A DNA stretch of 11,625 nucleotides, from NCBI GenBank assembly GCA_021823425.1, contig JAKANX010000027.1, forward strand, positions 1 through 11,625, given 5' to 3'. The notes beneath the pieces were generated by a model. It saw nothing but the letters and a program-made list of their open reading frames with translations, was not told the DNA's origin and ran no database searches. The translations under genes were made by a program, and so were the position numbers. Below are positions 6,305 to 11,625 of this stretch, piece by piece (position 1 is the stretch's first letter; each line of letters begins with the position of its first letter). This DNA comes from Microcaldota archaeon (lineage in GTDB: Archaea > Micrarchaeota > Micrarchaeia > Anstonellales > Bilamarchaeaceae).

Positions 6305-7981
6305 CTACTCGATTATCTTTTCCACGAGCAGCGCGTACACCGGCCTTGAAATCATGAAGCCGAGCAGCGAGCCTATTATCGTGGAGAGCGCGAAGCCGAT
6401 TATCTCCACCATGCCGGAAAAGAGCAGCGGGAGCATCGCCACCACGGCGACTATCACGTTCGTCGTTATTATGTCAAACGCGTGGTTGAGCTTCTCCTCG
6501 TGGTTCTTGCCCTCCTTCTTCATGAGCTCGTCCGTGATGACTATCTGCGCGTCAACGCCGACGCCGATTGCGGCCAGAATTCCGGCCATCGCGGCTAGGT
6601 CCACGGTGAACGAACCCAGGAGCGATACGAGTATTATGAGCTCCGAAACGCTGACCGCGAGTATGGGCGCGATTATCTTGAGGTGCCTGTACCGGATGGA
6701 AACGAAGAGGGCAATCGCTATTATGGAGGCGAATATTCCCAGAAGGCTGAGCTGGAGGAACTGCTGCCCCAAGGGGGCGGGAATAGAAGTCCTGCTTCCG
6801 AGCGAAATCTGCACCGGGAGCGAGCCGCCCTTGAGGATGGAGGTTATCCTCTTGACCTCGTTCTGGGCGTTTATCGCGCGTTCGGTCCCGACGCCCTGCG
6901 CGGCCCCGCTGATTGAATACCCGTATGAGGGCACGCCGCCCGCGACATCCGGCGAAAGGAAGGGCGCGGAAAGCAGGCCCACCGCGTCCCACTGCTCAAT
7001 CACCACGCTCTGGCCCGTGCCCGAGGAGGTGTGGAACGAGGGGGTTATGTTCTGCGCCTCGCTTATGTTGAAGCCGAGCGCCGCGATTTTCGCTTTCGTC
7101 GCGTTGTCCAGCGCCGAGGAAACTATGGCCCTGGTGCCGTTGCGCGCGGTTATGTTGGACGCGTTCGCAAAATCCAGGGAGTCCAATATGTAAATGTTTA
7201 TGTCGGAGTTGTTGAGCTTGAGAGCGGCGGATGCGACGTCAATCGCGTCCTTGTCCGAGATGGACTTTCCTCCCTTGAGGTCGTCCATGGAGATGAATAT
7301 CGCCGCGTTCTTGGGCCTGTCCAGGAACATGTAAAGGGGGTAGTTGGCCTTTCCGTTGGCGGTGCCCGCGAATTTGTCCGCGCCCGTCTTTGTCACGGAG
7401 AACCCGACGCCCCAGTCAGCCCCGCGGAGCGAGGATACGGGCACCGAGTAAATCGTCCCGGGCAGGATGTCCTCGCCGCTGAGCGCGACCTGACCGTCCA
7501 CTATGCCCTGGAAAACGCCCTGGTGGCTGAGCACGCCCTCAATTGTGCTGATTAGGCCCTCGTCCGTGCCGGGCACCTCCACGTCTATCTGCGTGTTGCC
7601 TACGGCGCGGACCTTCACTTCCGTGAGGCCGAGCACCGACGCGCGGTTCTTGATTATCTGGAGCATCTCGTTCATCGTGTCCGAATTCACGGGCTTTTCC
7701 AGCACGACCGGAATGCGCGTTCCTCCGGAAAAGTCTATTCCGAACTTGACCCCGTTGATGATTATGTTCTCGAATGAGAGCACAAGGAGGAGCGCTAGCG
7801 CGAGGAAACGGGCGTCCTTGCTCTTCCATACAGTGGAGAGCACGCCCAGCACGAGGAATGCGAGCAGGAGCAGCAGGCCCACATAGGTAGAGTATACGAC
7901 CTCGCCTATGCCGAAGGCTAGGAAAATGGCCAGAAGCAGCACGTTCTTCCTGTCCTTGAGGCTTGCCTGTATGTCAATCAT
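6305..7981 (-). CDS. secD: Preprotein translocase accessory subunit SecD
   Basis: SecD and SecF form a membrane complex that assists Sec-dependent export, in bacteria by using the proton gradient; archaea lack SecA. This 558-residue protein has three hydrophobic segments before the first conserved motif (about 13-30, 31-50, 58-76), then GIDFSGGTRI (81-90), a large external domain (about 90-405) and a C-terminal membrane half with segments near 408-428, 434-456, 458-480, 507-525 and 527-547. The second signature, AAIGVGVDAQIVITDE (470-485), identifies SecD. Family members usually have one hydrophobic segment before the first motif, so the other two are extra, and the motif reads GIDF rather than the usual GLDL. 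The start at 7981 is chosen because ATG overlaps the secF stop as ATGA and GGAGGG lies six bases upstream; an in-frame start at 8029 would add only a polar 16-residue stretch lying within secF. Confidence 0.93.
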   Translation of the reverse strand: MIDIQASLKDRKNVLLLAIFLAFGIGEVVYSTYVGLLLLLAFLVLGVLSTVWKSKDARFLALALLLVLSFENIIINGVKFGIDFSGGTRIPVVLEKPVNSDTMNEMLQIIKNRASVLGLTEVKVRAVGNTQIDVEVPGTDEGLISTIEGVLSHQGVFQGIVDGQVALSGEDILPGTIYSVPVSSLRGADWGVGFSVTKTGADKFAGTANGKANYPLYMFLDRPKNAAIFISMDDLKGGKSISDKDAIDVASAALKLNNSDINIYILDSLDFANASNITARNGTRAIVSSALDNATKAKIAALGFNISEAQNITPSFHTSSGTGQSVVIEQWDAVGLLSAPFLSPDVAGGVPSYGYSISGAAQGVGTERAINAQNEVKRITSILKGGSLPVQISLGSRTSIPAPLGQQFLQLSLLGIFASIIAIALFVSIRYRHLKIIAPILAVSVSELIILVSLLGSFTVDLAAMAGILAAIGVGVDAQIVITDELMKKEGKNHEEKLNHAFDIITTNVIVAVVAMLPLLFSGMVEIIGFALSTIIGSLLGFMISRPVYALLVEKIIE

Positions 7982-9192
7982 AGTTTGCCCTCCGTGTGCA
8001 TGAGGAGTATTACCGCGTTTATCCCCCATGTCGCGAACATGTCGCCGAAAAGGCCCGCGAGCGCGACCATGGAGATTTCGGAATAAATGGAAATGTGGGT
8101 ATAGAGGCTCACCAAATAGAGTATTAGGAATGCGAAGAACGCGGTCACGCTCATTGTCACCCCGGTGTTGAGTGCGCCGAACGCCTTCTCCCTAGGGTCC
8201 CCTGCGCGCTTGAGCATCCTCATCGTGAGCAAAATATCAGTGTCGAGCGAGAAGCCCAGCAGCATGAGCAGGGCCGCGAACGAGGCGAGCGTGAGCGGGA
8301 TTCCGAAAAGGCCCATGGCGCCTATTGCTATGACTATGTCCGCGACAGCGCCGATTACTATCGCGGCGCTGGGAACGGACTTGAAATAGAAGACGACGAG
8401 CGCGAGAAGGAGAAGCAGCAGCCCTGCCTTGATTGCGATTACCTGGCCTATGCCTATTCCGGCAATCAGGCCGCAGGCCACGAGGAGCTGGATTATCCTG
8501 GAAATGTCCTTGGGATACACAAGCACGTAGACCATGAAGATGGAGGCGACGAACGCGAGGAATATCACCGTTTCCGCGCTGGCTATGAAGTTCTTGCTCA
8601 GCGCGGGGCTCACGGACTGGACGCTGAAGGACGAATAGGAAACGTACTTGTCTATTGATTTGGAGATGGACGCCTTGTAGTTGTTGTACACGGCCATGTA
8701 CGCGCTGAGGCCGTCGTTCTTGAGCGTGTTTAGGTTCTCCACGCCAGCCGCGCTCTCGTTGGAGCCCGCGAGCGCGAACAGTTCGTCGGCGACGGTGTTG
8801 AGCTGCTTGCGCTCCGAAACGTATTGGCCGAGCATGGACGCGTTCGCGTTGGACTGCGCCTCAAGCAGCGAAACGTTGTCCAGCCTCGCGTTGAACTCGT
8901 CGCGCAGCGCGTCGGCCTTCACGAGGTCCGGGTTCTGCCCGATTTCTATTTCCGCCTTGTTCCCGAAGGACGTGGAATAGGTCTTGACCGTTCCGATTAT
9001 TCCGTCGTTCGCGAGCTGGGACTGGAGCTGGACCGCGTCCACGCTCTTGTTCAGGTCCAAGATTATGAGCGTTCCTCCTGTGAAATCTACTCCCAGCTTT
9101 ATCTGGGGCGCGAAGAAGAGCGCTGCAACTATCAGGATTAGGGGGAAGATTATGAGCTTCCGGTAATCGCCTGCGTAAATGTTGGGAGCCAT
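7978..9192 (-). CDS. secF: Preprotein translocase accessory subunit SecF
   Basis: This is the partner of SecD in the membrane export complex. The first membrane segment (about 13-30) is followed by the SecF signature GVDFTGGT (34-41). A long external domain follows (about 42-200) with a helical, coiled-coil-like stretch at about 90-180 (ALRDEFNARL, SERKQLNTVADELFALAG). The rest is membrane: 205-225, 233-254, 256-271, 276-296, 299-320 with GFSLDTDILLTMRMLKR (313-329), 345-365 and 372-398. At 404 residues it is longer than the roughly 280-300 I expect for archaeal SecF; the excess is the external helical stretch plus about 47 residues (227-273) that look like an added membrane hairpin. It starts 19 bases after spt4, with only a weak GTGG before the ATG, and couples to secD through ATGA. 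Confidence 0.93.
   Translation of the reverse strand: MAPNIYAGDYRKLIIFPLILIVAALFFAPQIKLGVDFTGGTLIILDLNKSVDAVQLQSQLANDGIIGTVKTYSTSFGNKAEIEIGQNPDLVKADALRDEFNARLDNVSLLEAQSNANASMLGQYVSERKQLNTVADELFALAGSNESAAGVENLNTLKNDGLSAYMAVYNNYKASISKSIDKYVSYSSFSVQSVSPALSKNFIASAETVIFLAFVASIFMVYVLVYPKDISRIIQLLVACGLIAGIGIGQVIAIKAGLLLLLLALVVFYFKSVPSAAIVIGAVADIVIAIGAMGLFGIPLTLASFAALLMLLGFSLDTDILLTMRMLKRAGDPREKAFGALNTGVTMSVTAFFAFLILYLVSLYTHISIYSEISMVALAGLFGDMFATWGINAVILLMHTEGKL
7988..7993 (-). promoter_or_regulatory. Ribosome binding site of secD (GGAGGG)
   Basis: GGAGGG lies on the minus strand inside the secF 3' end, six bases before the ATG at 7981. It is the evidence that decides the secD start and fits translational coupling with secF. 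Confidence 0.7.
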
Positions 9193-9211
9193 CTTGGAAC
9201 CACTGCAAAAT

Positions 9212-9394
9212 TCATTTCACGCGAACCGCGTACTTTCCGGGTGCGTTGAGCACGGCCGCCTTGGCAATCTCGCTCCGCTCGGCGTCCAGCACGATTATCT
9301 CGCCGCTGTACTTCTCCGTGAAGTCCGTGCCCTGGCACTTGGGGCAGACCTTTTCCTCGTTGATTATCATCCTGCAGTTGCGGCATGCGCGCAT
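9212..9394 (-). CDS. spt4: Transcription elongation factor Spt4 (RpoE2)
   Basis: This is a 60-residue zinc protein that pairs with Spt5 and binds the RNA polymerase clamp to aid processive transcription. The zinc ligands are Cys4, Cys7, Cys17 and Cys20 in two CxxC pairs (MRACRNC, VCPKC). The conserved core follows: SGEIIVLDAERSEIAKAA then GKYAVRVK, matching archaeal Spt4 from end to end. The ATG at 9394 is preferred to a GTG at 9403 because archaeal homologues begin MRAC and because GGAGTGAT ends four bases before it; the GTG lies inside that Shine-Dalgarno sequence. With the GTG start the gene would overlap the rpo7 stop as GTGA. It sits between rpo7 and secF in what looks like one operon. 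Confidence 0.93.
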   Translation of the reverse strand: MRACRNCRMIINEEKVCPKCQGTDFTEKYSGEIIVLDAERSEIAKAAVLNAPGKYAVRVK

Positions 9395-9398
9395 GTGA

Positions 9399-9406
9399 AT
9401 CACTCC
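9399..9406 (-). promoter_or_regulatory. Ribosome binding site of spt4 (GGAGTGAT)
   Basis: GGAGTGAT on the minus strand spans the rpo7 stop codon and is close to the full archaeal consensus GGAGGTGAT. Its distance of four bases to the ATG at 9394 decides the start of spt4 over the GTG inside the site. Confidence 0.6.
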
Positions 9407-9999
9407 TTCCTGGATTTCTTATCCTCCTTCTTCTCGGCCTTCTCGGGCTTCTTGGAGGCCCTCTTCTTCTCCTCGTCTATCCACTCGGCCTTCCCTAGGC
9501 CGTCAGAGCGCATCGTGAGCCCTATCTTGGTGTCGTTGGCAGTTGACTTGAGGCTAACGGTGGATATCTTGAGCAGCAGTACGTCGCCCTTCTTCACGCT
9601 CTTCTTTCCGCGCGAGGAGAGGGACTTGCTCTTCTTGTCGTAGTAGAATTTCTCGCCGCCCACCTGCGAAACGTGCAAAAGGCCGTCAAGCGGGCCTATG
9701 CTGCAGAACGCGCCGAACTCCACTATCTCCTTGACCTCGGCCTCGAACACTTCGTTGACCGAGGCGTTGAACACGAGCGCGTTGAAGCTCGCGGTGTAGT
9801 AGATGTTCGCGTCGCCGGGCACCACTACTCCCTGGCCCTGGATTTCCACGTCGTCCACGCTGAGCACGAAGCCCACGCCCTTGAAAACGCGGCGCTCGTA
9901 GCTGTCCCTGAGGACCTTTTTCGCGGCGTCCTCTATGTCCATCGCGAGCATTGCCGAGGGGATGCGGATTTTCTCCTCTATATTCATCGAATAGTACAT
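9400..9999 (-). CDS. rpo7: DNA-directed RNA polymerase subunit Rpo7 (RpoE1)
   Basis: Rpo7 forms the polymerase stalk with Rpo4 and helps open promoters and bind emerging RNA. The 199-residue protein shows the N-terminal tip domain (about 1-80, with KVLRDSYERRV, GVGFVLSVDDVE and GQGVVVPGDANIYY) and an S1 RNA-binding domain (about 82-165, with VVE-type EIVEFGAF, GPLDGLLHVSQV and KIGLTMRSDGLG). It ends in AEWIDEE and a Lys/Glu tail (about 176-199) that is probably disordered. The start at 9999 is supported by GAGGGTGA six bases upstream and a TATA-like box about 50 bases upstream. It is the first gene of the likely operon rpo7-spt4-secF-secD; rpo7 beside spt4 is a common archaeal arrangement, while secF-secD downstream is less so. 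Confidence 0.95.
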   Translation of the reverse strand: MYYSMNIEEKIRIPSAMLAMDIEDAAKKVLRDSYERRVFKGVGFVLSVDDVEIQGQGVVVPGDANIYYTASFNALVFNASVNEVFEAEVKEIVEFGAFCSIGPLDGLLHVSQVGGEKFYYDKKSKSLSSRGKKSVKKGDVLLLKISTVSLKSTANDTKIGLTMRSDGLGKAEWIDEEKKRASKKPEKAEKKEDKKSRKE

Positions 10000-10005
10000 A
10001 ATGAG

Positions 10006-10013
10006 TCACCCTC
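10006..10013 (-). promoter_or_regulatory. Ribosome binding site of rpo7 (GAGGGTGA)
   Basis: On the minus strand GAGGGTGA lies six bases before the ATG at 9999. It sits in a small inverted repeat, CCTC-TCA-GAGG (10010-10020), so the site could pair with bases just upstream in the mRNA. The stem is only four base pairs and may mean nothing. Confidence 0.65.
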
Positions 10014-10046
10014 TGAGAGGTAGATTGTATTAATAGTATGAATAAG

Positions 10047-10054
10047 GTTTAAAT
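10047..10054 (-). promoter_or_regulatory. TATA-like box of the rpo7 operon
   Basis: The minus strand reads ATTTAAAC with a palindromic TTTAAA at 10048-10053. This predicts transcription start near 10025 and a leader of about 26 bases holding the ribosome binding site. Because the box is symmetric it could also serve the plus-strand mutase gene, giving a 20-base leader. Confidence 0.55.
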
Positions 10055-10071
10055 AGATGCCGTTCGGCGCA

Positions 10072-10081
10072 TTTTTTTAAA
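10072..10081 (+). promoter_or_regulatory. TATA-like box of the phosphohexomutase gene
   Basis: TTTTTTTAAA (10072-10081) is the nearest AT-rich box before the mutase gene. Its TTTAAA core (10076-10081) is centred about 24 bases before the second in-frame ATG at 10102, which would fit a leaderless start there. The box at 10048-10053 is the alternative. Confidence 0.45.
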
Positions 10082-10095
10082 CTGCCCGCGCAAAT

Positions 10096-11445
10096 ATGCC
10101 CATGCTTTTTGGGACTTCGGGAATCAGGGATTTTTACGGCTCAGCCATAACGCCGGAATTGGCCATGAGGATAGCGAACGCGTTCGCATCCAAGGGAAAC
10201 AAGGTCGCGGTCGCTTCCGATTTGCGGCAGACGAGCGAGCTGCTCAAGTCCGCAGCTATAAGCGGGGTGCTGTCGGCCGGCGCGGATGCAATTGATTTGG
10301 GCGCTGTCCCCACGCCCACGCTCGCCCTATACACTCAGGAGAAGGAGTGCGCGGGCATGATGATTACGGCGAGCCACAACCCTTCGGAATACAACGGGCT
10401 CAAGCTCTACAGGGGCGGAAGGGAGGTTTCCAGGGCCGAAGAGGGCGAAGTGGAGCGCAAATACGGGAACGGGATGAGGCTTTGCGGGTGGAAGGAGGCG
10501 GGCAGGGTTTTTGCTTATCCGGATGCGGCCAAGGATCATATCGGGATGGCCGTGCGGAACGTGGACTCGGCAGCGGTAAGGAAGGCGAAAATCAAGGTCG
10601 TGGTTGACACGAACGGAGTCGCAACTGAGGTTGCGCCGCTCCTTTTGCGCGAGCTGGGCTGCGAAACGTTTGAAATAAACAGGGTGGAGCGCGGGTTCGC
10701 GCGGCCCTCGGAGCCCAACGACGCGAACCTCTCGAAACTCAAAACCGAAGTCAGAACACGGAACGCTCATTTGGGAATCGGGCACGACGGGGACGCGGAC
10801 AGGGCGATTATAGTGGACGAGAACGGGGAGCTGCTCGGCCTGGACGTGCAGTTCGCGATTGCGATTGCACATGAACTTGGGAAGCCCGGAACGCGGAGCG
10901 GGAAACCCGCGGTGGTGAGCACGGTGGAGGCCTCGCTGCTGATTAAGGAAACGGTGGAAAAGAACGGCGGGCGCAACATCGTGGTGGGAGTGGGCAGCAC
11001 CAACGTGAGCGAGGCGATGGAAAAGGAGGAGGGCGCGGTTTTCGGCGGGGAGCCCGCAGGGGAATTCATTTACAGGGGCGGCGTGAACACCCCTGACGGG
11101 ATGATGGTGGCGGCGAAATTTCTGGAAATTCTTGCAAAGGAGGGGAAGCTCTCGGGACTGAAAAGGAAATATTCCGCTTACCCGATTCTACGGGAGAAAT
11201 TCAGGTGCGCGGACAGGAAAAAGGCGATGGAAATATTGGGAAGGAAGCTGCCTGCGCAGGAATTCCTCAAGGCTGCGAAGCTCAATGCAATAGACGGAAT
11301 GAGGTTCGACTTTCCGGACGGCTTTTTGCTTGTGCGCCCGAGCGGCACCGAGAGCATGATACGGCTCACCGCGGAGTTCAAGACGGAAAAAAGGCTGCGG
11401 GAAATCGCGGGCGCAGCGCAAAAAATGATAAGGGAGAGCGTCTAA
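10096..11445 (+). CDS. Alpha-D-phosphohexomutase (GlmM / phosphomannomutase type)
   Basis: This enzyme moves a phosphate between C6 and C1 of a hexose or glucosamine in the cytoplasm, supplying sugar-1-phosphates for nucleotide sugars. All four family motifs are present in the 449 residues: TASHNPSEYNGLKLY (91-105) with phosphoserine Ser93, the metal loop GHDGDADRA (229-237), the sugar-binding loop GGEPAGEFI (317-325) and the phosphate-binding loop RPSGTES (414-420). The N-terminal LFGTSGIRD is also typical. The sugar loop reads EPAG rather than a clear GlmM or mannose signature, so I leave the substrate open between glucosamine, mannose and glucose phosphates. The start may be ATG 10096 or ATG 10102: the second better fits a leaderless mRNA from the nearby box, and neither has a clear ribosome binding site. 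The stop overlaps that of the convergent rubrerythrin-like gene by four bases. Confidence 0.93.
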   Translation: MPMLFGTSGIRDFYGSAITPELAMRIANAFASKGNKVAVASDLRQTSELLKSAAISGVLSAGADAIDLGAVPTPTLALYTQEKECAGMMITASHNPSEYNGLKLYRGGREVSRAEEGEVERKYGNGMRLCGWKEAGRVFAYPDAAKDHIGMAVRNVDSAAVRKAKIKVVVDTNGVATEVAPLLLRELGCETFEINRVERGFARPSEPNDANLSKLKTEVRTRNAHLGIGHDGDADRAIIVDENGELLGLDVQFAIAIAHELGKPGTRSGKPAVVSTVEASLLIKETVEKNGGRNIVVGVGSTNVSEAMEKEEGAVFGGEPAGEFIYRGGVNTPDGMMVAAKFLEILAKEGKLSGLKRKYSAYPILREKFRCADRKKAMEILGRKLPAQEFLKAAKLNAIDGMRFDFPDGFLLVRPSGTESMIRLTAEFKTEKRLREIAGAAQKMIRESV

Positions 11446-11625
11446 AAGCTCTCGCACTTCACCGAGAAATAGTTCTTGGCATGGCCGCAGGACGGGCAGT
11501 TCTCCGGGGGCTCGGTCCCCTCGTGCACGTGGCCGCACTTCGCGCACACCCAGAACACCTTCACCTTCTTCTTGAAGAGCGTGTTCGCGGAAAGCTCCTT
11601 GAGCAGCTTCAGGTACCTAGATCGG
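11442..11625 (-). CDS. Rubrerythrin-like protein, C-terminal rubredoxin-like domain (N-terminus beyond window)
   Basis: The last 61 codons of a gene entering from the right edge can be read. They contain a short helical stretch, RYLKLLKELSANTLFKKK, followed by a rubredoxin-like metal site: VFWVCAKCGHVHEG, then EPPENCPSCGHAKNYF, ending KCESF. Two CxxC pairs spaced about 17 residues apart and the W.C..CG..H.G..PP..CP.C.H pattern are those of the C-terminal domain of rubrerythrins, cytoplasmic proteins that reduce peroxide in anaerobes and microaerophiles. The ferritin-like diiron domain would lie outside the window, so the call depends on the tail alone; a stand-alone or differently fused rubredoxin-like domain is possible. 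Its TAG stop lies within a four-base overlap with the mutase stop. Confidence 0.82.
   Translation of the reverse strand, partial: RSRYLKLLKELSANTLFKKKVKVFWVCAKCGHVHEGTEPPENCPSCGHAKNYFSVKCESF

Noticed and set aside
6264..7193. A 309-residue plus-strand frame opposite secD
   Set aside because: Its Ser/Thr/Ile-rich text is the complement of the hydrophobic SecD segments, with no recognisable domain.
7982..8029. A longer SecD starting at 8029
   Set aside because: The added 16 residues lie within secF and are polar; the ATG at 7981 has GGAGGG six bases upstream and an ATGA overlap.
9395..9403. GTG start of spt4 at 9403
   Set aside because: The GTG lies inside the Shine-Dalgarno sequence GGAGTGAT, which is placed for the ATG at 9394, and archaeal homologues begin MRAC.

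Overview
The window is archaeal chromosomal DNA. Five things show this: an Rpo7 subunit of RNA polymerase next to Spt4, an archaeal-type UMP kinase, a secF-secD pair in archaeal order, TTTAAA/TATAAAA-like boxes about 25 bases upstream of likely start points, and large Asn/Ser/Thr-rich secreted proteins built of beta-helix, propeller and Ig-like modules. GC content is high and the genes are tightly packed. Surface proteins with a 'CxYSxDG...GCxNxT' Ig-like motif, together with a DUF6159 membrane protein, suggest a DPANN or related lineage (Micrarchaeota/Diapherotrites-like). That placement is an inference and the sequence alone does not prove it.

Layout from left to right: (1) 1-1938, minus strand, the first 646 codons of a secreted NosD-like beta-helix plus Ig-like protein that runs off the left edge. 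(2) 1998-2681, plus strand, archaeal UMP kinase PyrH, divergent from the first gene across a 59-base spacer that holds one palindromic TTTAAA box usable by both. (3) 2683-5340, minus strand, a secreted protein with seven propeller-type repeats, Ig-like modules and a distinct C-terminal domain. Its stop is one base from the pyrH stop. (4) 5381-6244, minus strand, a multi-pass DUF6159-type membrane protein with its own TATA box. (5) 9999-6305, minus strand, a likely four-gene operon rpo7-spt4-secF-secD, with close spacing and short overlaps. (6) 10096-11445, plus strand, an alpha-D-phosphohexomutase, divergent from rpo7. (7) 11442-11625, minus strand, the C-terminal rubredoxin-like end of a rubrerythrin-type protein that runs off the right edge and overlaps the mutase stop by four bases.

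Together these are core information processing (Rpo7, Spt4), protein export (SecF, SecD), nucleotide and sugar-phosphate metabolism (PyrH, phosphohexomutase) and cell-surface proteins that would be Sec substrates. The two surface proteins share the same tandem Ig-like modules and are probably paralogous or module-sharing. Both carry many N-glycosylation sequons, especially the first.

No RNA gene, CRISPR array, mobile element or gene-free stretch over 300 bases was found. The points most worth a second look are the apparent extra pair of membrane segments in both SecD and SecF, the SecF-like signature in SecD, the seven-repeat surface protein and its C-terminal domain, and the recurring promoter and start-site layout: leaderless for the secreted proteins, short leader with GTGAT for others.
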